A DNA stretch of 55,533 bases from an uncultured Prevotella sp. (GTDB lineage: Bacteria > Bacteroidota > Bacteroidia > Bacteroidales > Bacteroidaceae): positions 1-55,533 of the forward strand of contig CAMHLV010000010.1 in assembly GCA_946186115.1 (NCBI GenBank), in the 5' to 3' direction. The position numbers and the translations under genes were made by a program. The notes below the pieces were generated by a model that ran no database searches, was not told where the DNA came from, and saw nothing but the letters and a program-made list of their open reading frames with translations. This document shows positions 24,715-33,796 of the stretch, piece by piece (the stretch's first letter is position 1; each line of letters opens with the position of its first letter).

Positions 24715-27700
24715 CTATTTTTTTGAAAGCCAAAAGACTCCTTTGTCGTTGATTTCGACCAGTCCTGTGACATCTCGCAGACGGCAGATATCACCCGTTT
24801 TGGCATTTATTTCGTACATGATATATTTGTCTTTCCCTAAGTTGAGGCTAACAGAATGTATATCTTCATTATATATCACATAGCCGTTATCTCCTCTCAG
24901 CATGCAAATGCCATCAGCAAGGCATGGCGACATCAGAGTAACTTCATAGAGGAATCCGAGGTCGGTCACTGGAATGGCGGCACAGGAGCCTCCTGCTATA
25001 AATGATGCCCAGCACATTTCAGGATACTTCTGAGCGGAATAAATGACGGCCTTTCCTGGATATTGGGTGCGGTATTCACTTACGGCACGATAAACATCCT
25101 CAAAGCGGGCACTGCCTGTGCGAATCTTGCGCAGATATTGGCGCTGGGCCATATTTACACCTCCTGGTGGGGCATATTCGCCCTTGTTATGATAGAACCA
25201 TTGCTCAATATCGATGATATCGACGATTTCTGAGCGGATGGGGTCATGGAGGATAGAATCCTGTACGTCTTTGTTGACAGCCAGATCAACAAGTACTTTC
25301 CCGTTTTCTTTTTCCCATTCGGCTATTACGTCGAGCCAGAATTGAACGAAATGTAAAGGCCCTGTAAACTCCTCACCAATAGAGTGTATCACGTTTGGCT
25401 GCCCCTTGAAGGCATCCAACGACTGGCGGATATACTGCTTATGCAGTTCGCGAAGGACAGGATTTGTGATGTCGTAGAACTGTTCGGCAGTGAATATGCG
25501 TTTGTCGCCGGTAAAGTTGACTGGCTCGCTAAACGGTGTGCCGTTTGCGTTGTTGGCTGTTCGCCAAGGACAGTCCACCCAATGGGCTCCGGCCTCTAAG
25601 ATGTTATGCTGGAAGTAATGCTGATTCTTTAGCAGGAGTCCGATGGATTCGGTCTTTTTTGCAAACTGTTGAAGTCGGTAGAAGTACCATTTGTTGAGTT
25701 TTGTCAGGTCGTACTTGGAGAGACCGTCCCAGGCCAGGGCGGCAGAACCGCCCTGCACAGAACCGGTTCGAGCAAAGGGCTGTTCATAGAAGGGAGCCCA
25801 AACATCACCATTTTTGCGGCGTATGCGCTCATGGTCGTCACGTCGGCGGTCTGTCCATAATCCGTAATTTTGGCTGAACAGCAGAGTGTGGTTGCGCTGC
25901 ATCTCTGCCACCACACTGTCAATACGGTCGGTGCCTCCTGTTCCTTCTTGTCCAGGTACGAAGCGCGTCAGTGCGCATTTTGCCTTCGCCATGGAAGCTT
26001 CAGTAGTGCGTCCGTTCCACCATGGGGTTTGGTGCTTGCCTCCTGCAAGAAGATAATGGTCCTTCGTCAACCAGCCATTCACAATAGTATAGTTATTGCT
26101 TTCGAAGTGGCGTGGCTGAATATCTTTATATGTGAAAGGCTTCAGGTTTCTTACTGATGTGTCGCCAGTGAAAGAGGCAGAGTCGATCCACATCTGCATA
26201 GAAATGCGCGGTTTCATCGCTTCTTGGGCCATTTCCATTGCTTCTTCGATGGTTGGCGAACTACTTGCATTGGTATTGCGCTCCAAGATACGGCATTGTG
26301 CGCTCACGTCATGCCCCAGGCGCTTCTCCAGCTGAGAAGCAAATAGTGAGTAGGGCTTAACGTGCTCGTTCATTTCAGAATACTCGCCACTGCCTTGTAT
26401 CTGTCCCCAACAACCGATGGAATAGTTCTTGTTTACCGAGTCTGGAGAATAGCATAACAGTCCGGATGCTGTGCTTTGCCACATGGTGCTGTTGGCTGTG
26501 CCCCATCCTGCACCAAATTTCTCCAGTTCCCAATTTCTGAAGACAATGTCGTTGCCATCGATGTTCACAATATCGAAAAGTATGCCTGGAGCCCACGATG
26601 AGATGGCACCGCTTGGACCGTATGATTCATAGCTGTCGCACTGTACAAAGGCATTCGGACCTGGTGCAGTGTGGCCTACGGCAAAGTCATTGATGCCATG
26701 TTCTGAATAGCATCGTTGGAATAGAGTCTTTTCGCCCATCGTAAAGAAAGTGCGTCGGCGGAAGCCACCGATTTCAGAGACAGGATGCAGTGATTTGCAG
26801 TCTTCTACTGTTACCTGACAGGCCGACTTCTGAATGACAACGGCCGAACCTGCGAAGTTATAGAAGTTTACCATCCGAATCCAACAGTCTTCTGCGTCAG
26901 CCACGTAGATTCCGTCCCAGCAGTGGTTTTCGTCCATTGATAGCGTGTGGTCATAGTCGCTTTCGAGAGTCAGGTTCTCTACTCCGCACTCTGCTACTGT
27001 CCCAGATTGTTCATAGATGATGGCTTTTGCTCCGCCCCATCTGGCATCGATGTCACATGTTATGGGTGCATCGAGTGTTATTGCAGTTCCTTTGACTGCC
27101 AGAATCTGGCGATTCCATCGGATGTCTATATCACCTGGATGCCATGCCCAGTATCCCATCCGCTTTCCTCCGCCGAATGACTGACAGTTAAGATGCTCTA
27201 TCCATTCTTGTGTGGAGGGGCGCCAGATAGCAAGGCGCATACCAGGTTTCAAGGACGCCGTGCTCTCTTTGACGGAACAGACAATAGAACCCGCCTTTGT
27301 GTCAGCCAAGTTGAGGGTGTCTTTTACCCTGACGTCATGCTCGCCTTCAATATAAAGTAAAGCCCCCCTGTCATAGCCCTTCTTTCTGAGGATGGTCTTG
27401 TCGCGTCCGCTGCCTCGTAACACTACACCACTTGTGCGAATGCGGAGAGGTTGGTTAAGCGAGAATGTTCCTTCAGAGAGTATCACGGCACCGCGCAGTC
27501 CTGTTTGACGGTCAGGCTTCTGGCGGCTTACAAAATCGATGGCCGCCTGCAGCAGGGCAGCATCATCGCCTCCTGTAGGTTGCACATAGGTAGCTGATTT
27601 TGCCGTTGGAATGGATGATTCTGAGTGATGATAGCCACAATACGAATAATCCATAGGCACCACTTGGGCCCCTAAGTGTAAAGGTAAAAAAGTAAAAAGG

Positions 27701-27759
27701 TAAAAAGGCATAAACCTTCTTACCATACTTTTTACCATTGTCTGTATTTTGTTAGTCAT
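24715..27759 (-). CDS. Secreted right-handed beta-helix protein with a C-terminal barrel-like domain
   Basis: A 1014-residue protein with a signal peptide ending near PLHLGAQ; ATG codons at 27759, 27738 or 27726 could start it. Residues ~40-500 look like a Pectate_lyase_3/beta-helix fold: GGDDAALLQAAIDFV, GAVILSEGTFSLNQPLRI, VVLRGSGRDKTIL, then stacked turns with CWDGIYVADAEDCWIRMVNFYNFAG. Residues ~540-960 look like an alpha/beta barrel with acidic candidates in HSIGEEFTGP and DIIDIEQWFYHNKGEY. I associate this architecture with proteins labelled DUF4955/DUF6298 in Bacteroidetes pectin loci, but the label is from memory. It is the last gene after a PL1 lyase and a DUF3826 protein, so a pectin-related substrate is likely; no activity can be claimed. 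Confidence 0.7.
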   Translation of the reverse strand: MTNKIQTMVKSMVRRFMPFYLFTFLPLHLGAQVVPMDYSYCGYHHSESSIPTAKSATYVQPTGGDDAALLQAAIDFVSRQKPDRQTGLRGAVILSEGTFSLNQPLRIRTSGVVLRGSGRDKTILRKKGYDRGALLYIEGEHDVRVKDTLNLADTKAGSIVCSVKESTASLKPGMRLAIWRPSTQEWIEHLNCQSFGGGKRMGYWAWHPGDIDIRWNRQILAVKGTAITLDAPITCDIDARWGGAKAIIYEQSGTVAECGVENLTLESDYDHTLSMDENHCWDGIYVADAEDCWIRMVNFYNFAGSAVVIQKSACQVTVEDCKSLHPVSEIGGFRRRTFFTMGEKTLFQRCYSEHGINDFAVGHTAPGPNAFVQCDSYESYGPSGAISSWAPGILFDIVNIDGNDIVFRNWELEKFGAGWGTANSTMWQSTASGLLCYSPDSVNKNYSIGCWGQIQGSGEYSEMNEHVKPYSLFASQLEKRLGHDVSAQCRILERNTNASSSPTIEEAMEMAQEAMKPRISMQMWIDSASFTGDTSVRNLKPFTYKDIQPRHFESNNYTIVNGWLTKDHYLLAGGKHQTPWWNGRTTEASMAKAKCALTRFVPGQEGTGGTDRIDSVVAEMQRNHTLLFSQNYGLWTDRRRDDHERIRRKNGDVWAPFYEQPFARTGSVQGGSAALAWDGLSKYDLTKLNKWYFYRLQQFAKKTESIGLLLKNQHYFQHNILEAGAHWVDCPWRTANNANGTPFSEPVNFTGDKRIFTAEQFYDITNPVLRELHKQYIRQSLDAFKGQPNVIHSIGEEFTGPLHFVQFWLDVIAEWEKENGKVLVDLAVNKDVQDSILHDPIRSEIVDIIDIEQWFYHNKGEYAPPGGVNMAQRQYLRKIRTGSARFEDVYRAVSEYRTQYPGKAVIYSAQKYPEMCWASFIAGGSCAAIPVTDLGFLYEVTLMSPCLADGICMLRGDNGYVIYNEDIHSVSLNLGKDKYIMYEINAKTGDICRLRDVTGLVEINDKGVFWLSKK

Positions 27760-27791
27760 GATACCTTTTACCTTTTTACTTTTTTACACTT
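27681..27791 (-). repeat. 28-bp inverted repeat around the start codons of the beta-helix gene
   Basis: The plus-strand segment 27681-27708 (AAGGTAAAAAAGTAAAAAGG...) is nearly the reverse complement of 27764-27791 (CCTTTTACCTTTTTACTTTT...). The 55-nt loop holds the candidate ATG codons, and the downstream arm encodes the signal-peptide core FYLFTFLPL. Confidence 0.7.
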
Positions 27792-28391
27792 TTACTTATT
27801 CTCCAACCGTTTCTGCCAGTTCTCCCGTTCCTTCTTTAAGTCATAGCCACGGGCAGAAAGCCAGTTGTTGGTACGGCCGCGATATTTGTCAAACCAGAAA
27901 TGCTTGCCTTTCGAGTCGGCCGCATCCATTGCATACTCGCGGGCCTCTTTGAGCCAGATGAGTATCTGCTGCTTTTCAAAGTCCGAGAGCGTCGGTATCA
28001 TGTCTTGTGTGGCCTGATAGTCGCGCTTCAGACGGCCGAAGGTCATGCCGTCCTTGACGGCATCGACCTGTTCGTCAGTGAGATAGAGCGCAAGTGCAGA
28101 AGCCAGTTCGAAATGATGCTTATAAAGCTCGGCTTGCAGGGCATCCTGTTGTGACTTGTCGTATTTCGCATGGATGTCGTTCAGCAGGAAATAGCGGTTG
28201 GCGATGATGTTGCGCACCGTACGAGCCTTTTTCTGGTCAGTAAGCTGAAGCCCGTCAACGATTTTCTGGGCACGGCCTTTGATGTTCTCTACATAGGCAG
28301 AATCACGCCCGTCGCAATCCAGCGGCACAAGTTGTGCATTTGCTGTGAGGGAAAGCAGCGATACTAACGCTGCAAGCAGTACCTTTCTCAT
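27792..28391 (-). CDS. DUF3826-family secreted protein
   Basis: A 199-residue protein with a signal peptide (MRKVLLAALVSLLSLTANAQ). The mature part is mostly helical and charged: ENIKGRAQKIVDGLQLTDQKKARTVRNIIANRYFLLNDIH, then LALYLTDEQVDAVKDGMTFGRLKRDYQ and a final WLSARGYDLKKERENWQKRL. This matches my memory of DUF3826, a domain found almost only beside pectin-degrading genes in Bacteroidetes. No catalytic motif is recognisable. It starts 4 bp after the lyase gene ends and is followed 32 bp later by the beta-helix gene, so the three are one operon. Confidence 0.8.
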   Translation of the reverse strand: MRKVLLAALVSLLSLTANAQLVPLDCDGRDSAYVENIKGRAQKIVDGLQLTDQKKARTVRNIIANRYFLLNDIHAKYDKSQQDALQAELYKHHFELASALALYLTDEQVDAVKDGMTFGRLKRDYQATQDMIPTLSDFEKQQILIWLKEAREYAMDAADSKGKHFWFDKYRGRTNNWLSARGYDLKKERENWQKRLENK

Positions 28392-28395
28392 ACGT

Positions 28396-30165
28396 TTACA
28401 TCAGTTTGCCCTTGGCGGCAAGGGTGTCGTGGTTGTTGTTCATGTTACGCCAGTCGGTCTTGGTGGTGGGATCGATGCCGTTGATGTATTTCTCGATATT
28501 GGTATAGCCGTCGCCGTTGATGTCGCCGTTGGCATCGGCAGGGTCGTTGGGGTTCAGGCCGTACTGCTTCTCCCACTCGTCGGGCATGCCGTCGCCATCG
28601 GTGTCCACGTAAGGCTGCCAGGCTTTGTACACGGGGTAGCCGCCCATCTGGCGCGGGTCGGTGATGATGCCGTTCTTATAGGAGTCCTTGGGCAGACGGC
28701 GGTATTTGAAGAGACCGTCTTCACCTTTCGACTTGTCGTTCAGTCCCCACATGTCGCCGTAGGGGTTCTGGGCCACCTTGGTCTTCTTTTCTTTCTTGGC
28801 CAGCTCCTTCTCGTAATTCTCTACGTAGTAGGCCTGTCCAGTGCGTACCTCGTCGCAGATGCGCTGGTCGACGATGTCGCGGCAGGGGATGGTGGCGCCG
28901 GCATTGGAGAGTACCCATTCGAAGGCCTGCTCCGTACCCATAATATTGACATAGGGCATCTCGAAGGGCTCGTTGGAGCGCATGAGTGCCAGTTCGGTAG
29001 CGTCCATTTCACCGTCCTTGTCGGCAGTCTGGATGCCGCCGTTCCAGTTGTCCTTCGTAATCTCGGGATAGCCCTCCATGATGTTCCCCGCAGCATAGAC
29101 GCGTCCGAACTGCTTGAAGGGGAACAGTCCCTGCGAACGGCTCTCCGACTTGACGATGCGGTGGCCCACAGGTCCCTCCTTCGGGGTCAGCGGTCCGGGT
29201 TTGTAGTAGTTATTGATGAAGTTCGACATGGTGGAGAACTCGCCGCCGTCAGCCGTACGGTGTACCCAGTTGTAGACGATGTTGTTGATGTAGTTGAACA
29301 CGCCACCCCAGCCAATGGACGGATTGCGGCCCGTATTGTCTGCCCACAGGTTACGCATGAAGGTCGTGTTCTCGCCGCCGATGGTAGAGCCGAAGGCATG
29401 GTTCCACGTGTCGAGCGCCTTGGCGCTGATGGTGTTCTGGATGGTGACATTGACAGTAGGCTCCTTGCGGTTGGGCTTGCCGTCGTGCATGTCGAACATG
29501 TGGCGGTAGAACGAGATGTTCTCGTCGAGGCCCCACTCGCACGAGCAGTGGTCGATCATGATGTTACCCACGGGATTGCCGCCGAAGGAGTCTTCGCGGT
29601 TGGTGACCAGCGTCTCGCCGCGGCGGAAGCGCATGTGGCGGACGATGACGTCGTGGGTGTCGACCTGGAACGACTCACCGGCAATGATGACACCCTCGCC
29701 GGGAGCGGTCTGTCCGGCAATGGTGATATACGGTGCACGGACATACACCGGCGACTTCAGGCGGATAATGCCGCTGACGTTGAACACCACGATGCGGGCA
29801 CCGCCCTGTTCGCAGGCCCAGCGGAACGAGCCGGGACCGTCGTCGTTGAGGTTGGTGACGGTGAGCACCTTGCCGCCACGACCGCCAAAGGTGAACATGC
29901 CGCCGCCCTCAGCACCGGGGAAAGCAGGTATCTTGGCCTGACGCAGGTCGTAAGGACGTGAAGCCCAGGGCACGTAGGGGCGGCCGGCCTTGGCCTCCTC
30001 GATGACGATGGGGAATGCTACTTCCCATGCCGAATCGCTATGGGCTTTCCATTGTTTCTTCTGTTGGTCGATAAGTTCTTTTGCCTCATCGGTAAGTTGG
30101 GGATACTGAGCGCTGATAGATAATGTTATGGTCAGCACGGCAGTCAATAGGATTAGTCTTTTCAT
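28396..30165 (-). CDS. Secreted pectate lyase (PL1-type beta-helix)
   Basis: The ATG at 30165 gives 589 residues with signal peptide MKRLILLTAVLTITLSISAQ; the 25 further upstream codons add a non-signal extension and are rejected. The lyase core begins at PAFPGAEGGGMFTFGGRGGKVLTVTNLNDDGPGSFR and continues with VFNVSGIIRL, YITIAGQTAPGEG, DVIVRHMRFR and NIMIDHCSCEWGLDEN, the Ca2+-binding/catalytic layers of PL1. The C-terminus has a thrombospondin-3/EF-like calcium repeat (DTDGDGMPDEWE; DINGDGYTNIEKYI) seen in Bacteroidetes pectinases. It likely cleaves polygalacturonate by beta-elimination. It is the first gene of a three-gene operon. Confidence 0.9.
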   Translation of the reverse strand: MKRLILLTAVLTITLSISAQYPQLTDEAKELIDQQKKQWKAHSDSAWEVAFPIVIEEAKAGRPYVPWASRPYDLRQAKIPAFPGAEGGGMFTFGGRGGKVLTVTNLNDDGPGSFRWACEQGGARIVVFNVSGIIRLKSPVYVRAPYITIAGQTAPGEGVIIAGESFQVDTHDVIVRHMRFRRGETLVTNREDSFGGNPVGNIMIDHCSCEWGLDENISFYRHMFDMHDGKPNRKEPTVNVTIQNTISAKALDTWNHAFGSTIGGENTTFMRNLWADNTGRNPSIGWGGVFNYINNIVYNWVHRTADGGEFSTMSNFINNYYKPGPLTPKEGPVGHRIVKSESRSQGLFPFKQFGRVYAAGNIMEGYPEITKDNWNGGIQTADKDGEMDATELALMRSNEPFEMPYVNIMGTEQAFEWVLSNAGATIPCRDIVDQRICDEVRTGQAYYVENYEKELAKKEKKTKVAQNPYGDMWGLNDKSKGEDGLFKYRRLPKDSYKNGIITDPRQMGGYPVYKAWQPYVDTDGDGMPDEWEKQYGLNPNDPADANGDINGDGYTNIEKYINGIDPTTKTDWRNMNNNHDTLAAKGKLM

Positions 30166-30203
30166 ACTACAATATGTCTTTGTTTTGTTCTTTATATATG
30201 TCA

Positions 30204-30227
30204 GACGAATAACACGGTCCCATGTCC
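30204..30227 (-). promoter_or_regulatory. Possible ECF-type promoter of the pectin operon
   Basis: The region upstream of the lyase has no TAnnTTTG box. On the minus strand GGAC (30227-30224), 16 nt, CGTC (30207-30204) resembles the generic GGAAC-N16-CGTC layout of ECF promoters, about 40 bp before the ATG. Short motifs like this arise by chance. Confidence 0.25.
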
Positions 30228-30357
30228 TCACTGTCAACATTCTTTTAGAATCGCATAAGAGGTCATAGTTTATATCCGCTTAAGGATGATCGTTGATGCG
30301 ATAAAACAAAAAAGGCAACTTTTCCGTAAACAATTCATATATTATCAGAAAAATGTG

Positions 30358-30365
30358 TAACTTTG
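30358..30365 (+). promoter_or_regulatory. -7 box upstream of the FucP-type transporter
   Basis: TAACTTTG followed by CACCC, 35 bp before the ATG, is an exact TAnnTTTG match. The -33 box is not clear. Confidence 0.65.
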
Positions 30366-30399
30366 CACCCGCTACTAGTCTAGACAAGCAATCAAAACA

Positions 30400-31710
30400 A
30401 TGGATAAAAACAATCAATCAATCATTTCGAAGGATGGTGTGAGTTATCTCGTACCGTTTATTCTCATTACTTCGTGTTTTGCCCTTTGGGGTTTTGCCAA
30501 TGACATCACCAATCCCATGGTGAAGGCGTTCAGTAAGATTTTCCGAATGAGCGTCACTGACGGCGCTTTGGTGCAAGTTGCCTTTTATGGCGGCTATTTT
30601 GCAATGGCCTTCCCTGCTGCTATGTTTATCCGCAAGTATTCATACAAGGCGGGTGTGATGATGGGACTTGGACTGTATGCTGTGGGTGCGTTGTTATTCT
30701 TGCCTGCATCGTGGACAGGTATGTACTATCCATTCCTTGTGGCTTATTTCATCCTGACCTGCGGTCTGTCGTTCCTGGAAACATCATGTAACCCATATAT
30801 CCTCTCCATGGGTACTGAAGAAACATCAACACGACGCCTGAATATGGCGCAATGCTTCAATCCTATGGGGTCGCTGTGTGGTATGTATGTCGCCATGAAT
30901 TTTATTCAGGCAAAGTTGAATCCGGCTTCTACAGAGGAGCGTGCCCTGCTTTCTGACAGTGAGTTTGCCACCATGCGCGATAGCGACTTGAGCGTGCTTA
31001 TCACACCATACTTGATAATCGGACTGGTCATTATAGCTATGTTCTGTGTGATATGGTTCACAAAGATGCCAAAGAACGGTGACCAGAATCATGACGTCAA
31101 CTTCCTGCCCACACTTAAGCGCATCTTCTCTATCGACTATTACCGCGAGGGTGTCATTGCACAGTTCTTCTATGTGGGAGTGCAAATTATGTGCTGGACT
31201 TTTATAATACAATATGGTACGCGCGTATTGATGAATGAGGGTATGGCAGAAATTGATGCCGAGGTGCTGTCGCAGCGCTACAACATCATTGCAATGGCAA
31301 TCTTTGTTACTTCTCGATTCATCTGTACATACTTCCTCAAGTATATTAATGCTGGAGCTCTGCTGGGAATCTTGGCTGCTGTGGGAGCCTGTCTGACCTT
31401 GGGCGTTATCTTTATTGACGGTCGTGTTGGACTGTATTGTCTGGTGGCAATATCGGCATGTATGTCACTCATGTTCCCGACGATATATGGCATAGCATTA
31501 CAGGGCCTGGGCGATGATGCGAAATTCGGTGCTGCCGGACTCATCATGGCAATTCTCGGCGGATCGGTGCTCCCTCCGTTGCAGGCCAACATTATTGACC
31601 AGCACACGCTGTTCGGTATGCCTGCTGTCAATGTCTCGTTCGTACTGCCACTCATCTGCTTCTTTGTTATCATAAGCTATGGATGGCGTACCTATAAACG
31701 TACCCGTTGA
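30400..31710 (+). CDS. FucP-family sugar:H+ symporter (MFS)
   Basis: A 436-residue inner-membrane protein with 12 predicted helices. The N-terminal half has the FucP signature: LITSCFALWGFANDITNPMVKAF, AFYGGYFAMAFPAAMF, and LTCGLSFLETSCNPYILSMGTEETSTRRLNMAQCFNPMGSLCG. L-fucose permease and relatives for glucose, galactose and N-acetylglucosamine share these, so the substrate is not settled. It sits divergently from the pectin operon and tail to tail with the Lrp-type regulator 11 bp away. An L-fucose-isomerase-like gene lies at the other end of the window but is not linked. Confidence 0.88.
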   Translation: MDKNNQSIISKDGVSYLVPFILITSCFALWGFANDITNPMVKAFSKIFRMSVTDGALVQVAFYGGYFAMAFPAAMFIRKYSYKAGVMMGLGLYAVGALLFLPASWTGMYYPFLVAYFILTCGLSFLETSCNPYILSMGTEETSTRRLNMAQCFNPMGSLCGMYVAMNFIQAKLNPASTEERALLSDSEFATMRDSDLSVLITPYLIIGLVIIAMFCVIWFTKMPKNGDQNHDVNFLPTLKRIFSIDYYREGVIAQFFYVGVQIMCWTFIIQYGTRVLMNEGMAEIDAEVLSQRYNIIAMAIFVTSRFICTYFLKYINAGALLGILAAVGACLTLGVIFIDGRVGLYCLVAISACMSLMFPTIYGIALQGLGDDAKFGAAGLIMAILGGSVLPPLQANIIDQHTLFGMPAVNVSFVLPLICFFVIISYGWRTYKRTR

Positions 31711-31721
31711 CTCCTGACCAA

Positions 31722-32183
31722 TCAGATGTTGATGCCGTAGTTCTGTTTGACCTCGCTCATCACAAACGTGCTTTCGATAGAAGAAACATGTTCAATGTCG
31801 CCCAATTTGTTGAGCACAAATTGTTGATATTGTTTCATGTCGGCTGCTCTTACCTTTAGCAGATAGTCGTAGGCGCCAGAAGTGTTGTAGCATTCTGTGA
31901 CTTCAGGAATGCGCATTACTCTACGGGTGAAGGTATCTGCTATCTCATGGTTAATCTGACTGAGTTTCACCTTGCAGAATACCAGCAGTCCCTGGTTGAG
32001 CTTCTCTGGGTCAATGATTGCCACATATTTCTTAATATACCCCTTGCGTTCCAATCGCTTTTGGCGCTCGAACACAGGGGTAGGGGTCAGATGAACGGCA
32101 TCGGCCAGTTCTTTTGTTGTTAGTTTTGCATTCTTTTGCAATGTTCGCAGTATCTGCAAGTCGGTCTCATCTAATGTTTCCAT
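31722..32183 (-). CDS. Lrp/AsnC-family transcriptional regulator
   Basis: A 153-residue DNA-binding protein. The N-terminal winged helix is clear (DETDLQILRTLQKNAKLTTKELADAVHLTPTPVFERQKRLERKGYIKKYVAII), followed by the RAM/AsnC ligand domain (LVFCKVKLSQINHEIADTF; GAYDYLLKVRAADMKQYQQFV). Such regulators form octamers and respond to amino acids. It is divergent from metY with a 186-bp shared control region, so methionine or sulfur amino acid control of metY is a reasonable guess. Confidence 0.93.
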   Translation of the reverse strand: METLDETDLQILRTLQKNAKLTTKELADAVHLTPTPVFERQKRLERKGYIKKYVAIIDPEKLNQGLLVFCKVKLSQINHEIADTFTRRVMRIPEVTECYNTSGAYDYLLKVRAADMKQYQQFVLNKLGDIEHVSSIESTFVMSEVKQNYGINI

Positions 32184-32291
32184 ACCTGTTTTGGAATAAT
32201 ATTCTTTTACTTGGGCGATAAATCTCTCTTCTTGGAAGAAAATTCTCTAGAAGTTGCAAATTTAGGGATTATTTCTGAAATATGCAAGAAA

Positions 32292-32323
32292 TTTGGAGGA
32301 TATTTCTAAAGTCCGTACCTTTG
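32292..32323 (+). promoter_or_regulatory. Promoter of metY
   Basis: TTTG at 32292-32295, a 20-bp spacer, then TACCTTTG at 32316-32323 and CACCC: a perfect Bacteroidetes promoter 46 bp before the ATG. Near it are small palindromes (ATTTC-T-GAAAT at 32271-32281; TTCTT-GG-AAGAA at 32229-32240) that the divergent Lrp regulator might bind. Confidence 0.85.
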
Positions 32324-32369
32324 CACCCAGAAATCAATTAAACAACAATTTAAAAGAAAGGATTAGATT

Positions 32370-33659
32370 ATGAGCAAGAAGAATTATCGTTTTGAGACTT
32401 TGCAACTTCATGTAGGCCAAGAACAGGCTGACCCGGCAACTGATGCACGTGCGGTACCTATATATCAGACCACATCTTATGTATTCCATAATTCTCAGCA
32501 TGCCGCTGACCGATTCGGACTGCGTGATGCCGGTAATATCTACGGTCGTCTGACCAACTCGACACAGGGTGTCTTTGAAGACAGAGTGGCTGCTTTGGAA
32601 GGCGGTGTTGCCGGATTGGCCACAGCTTCTGGTGCTGCTGCTATAACCTACGCACTGCAGAATATTCTGTTGGCTGGTGACCATATCGTGGCAGCTGACA
32701 ACCTTTATGGCGGTTCATACAATCTGATTACACATACTTTGGCTAATCAGGGTATTAGCAACACCATCGTCAACGTTAACGATATCGCTGCACTTGAGGC
32801 TGCCATTAAGCCTAACACTAAGGTGGTGTTTGCCGAGACTTTCGGTAATCCTAATAGCGACGTGCTGAATATCGAGGCTGTGGCAGAAGTGGCTCATAAG
32901 CACAATATACCTCTTATTATAGATAATACGTTTGGTACTCCATACCTTATTCGTCCTTTGGAGCATGGTGCCGATGTTGTGGTGCACTCTGCAACTAAGT
33001 TCTTGGGCGGTCATGGCACTAGCCTTGGTGGTGTTATCGTTGATGGTGGAAAGTTTGACTGGAAGGCCAATGCCGACAAGTTCCCCACTCTGGCCAAGCC
33101 TGATCCCTCATATCATGGCATCGTCTTTGCCGATGCTGTAGGAGCTGCAGCCTACGTCACTCGTATCCGTGCGGTGCTGCTTCGTGATACTGGTGCCACA
33201 CTGTCGCCATTCAATGCCTTCATACTGCTGCAGGGTGTAGAGACGCTGAGTTTGCGTGTAGAGCGCCATGTGGAGAATGCTCTGAAGGTTGTCAAGTTCC
33301 TAAGCAATCATCCAAAGGTGGCTAAGGTCAACCACCCATCGCTGGAGAGTCATCCTGATCATGCACTCTACCAGAAGTATTTCCCCAATGGTGGTGGTAG
33401 TATCTTTACTTTCGAGATAAAGGGTGGGCAAGATGAAGCCTGGAAGTTCATCGACGCCTTGCAGATTTTCTCACTGCTGGCAAATGTTGCCGACGTTAAG
33501 AGCCTGGTGATACATCCATACACCACGACACACTCTCAGCTGTCGCCGGAGGAATTGGCAGAACAACATATTACTCCTTCTACTATTCGCCTCTCGATAG
33601 GTACTGAACACATCGACGATATCATCGAAGACCTGTCACAGGCTTTGGACAAGATTTAA
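32370..33659 (+). CDS. metY: O-acetylhomoserine sulfhydrylase (aminocarboxypropyltransferase)
   Basis: A 429-residue PLP enzyme that makes homocysteine from O-acetylhomoserine and sulfide. Family motifs are [54 protein letters not shown], the PLP-binding [32 protein letters not shown] with the Schiff-base lysine in [10 protein letters not shown], and the C-terminal [13 protein letters not shown]. The long C-terminal half and 429-residue length favour MetY over MetB/MetC. With cysK close by it forms a sulfur-assimilation cluster; the Lrp regulator is divergent. Confidence 0.94.
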   Translation: MSKKNYRFETLQLHVGQEQADPATDARAVPIYQTTSYVFHNSQHAADRFGLRDAGNIYGRLTNSTQGVFEDRVAALEGGVAGLATASGAAAITYALQNILLAGDHIVAADNLYGGSYNLITHTLANQGISNTIVNVNDIAALEAAIKPNTKVVFAETFGNPNSDVLNIEAVAEVAHKHNIPLIIDNTFGTPYLIRPLEHGADVVVHSATKFLGGHGTSLGGVIVDGGKFDWKANADKFPTLAKPDPSYHGIVFADAVGAAAYVTRIRAVLLRDTGATLSPFNAFILLQGVETLSLRVERHVENALKVVKFLSNHPKVAKVNHPSLESHPDHALYQKYFPNGGGSIFTFEIKGGQDEAWKFIDALQIFSLLANVADVKSLVIHPYTTTHSQLSPEELAEQHITPSTIRLSIGTEHIDDIIEDLSQALDKI

Positions 33660-33719
33660 GAATAGAAGAATCGAAGAGTTGTAGAATTTGATAATTAAAG
33701 AGTTAAAGAATTGAGGAGT

Positions 33720-33753
33720 AATCTGTCAAATCCTGAAATAGATTTGGCAGATT
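33720..33753. promoter_or_regulatory. Inverted repeat overlapping the -33 box of the response-regulator gene
   Basis: AATCTGTCAAATC (33720-33732) and GATTTGGCAGATT (33741-33753) form 13-bp arms with one mismatch or G-U, spacer 8. The right arm contains the TTTG (-33) of the next promoter. It could be an operator or the metY terminator, but no T-run follows. Confidence 0.55.
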
Positions 33754-33774
33754 GCTTCAAATGTTGTAATTTCG
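33743..33774 (+). promoter_or_regulatory. Promoter of the LuxR-type response regulator
   Basis: TTTG at 33743-33746, spacer 20, then TAATTTCG at 33767-33774 (one base off TAnnTTTG) and CACCC, 22 bp before the ATG. Confidence 0.65.
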
Positions 33775-33796
33775 CACCCGAATAAACGACATAAAG

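Noticed and set aside
28345..29961. A 538-codon open frame on the plus strand opposite the pectate lyase
   Set aside because: It is the antisense shadow of a G/C-rich lyase gene; the composition is Val/His/Gly-rich with no signal, motif or promoter, and the lyase frame has clear family motifs.
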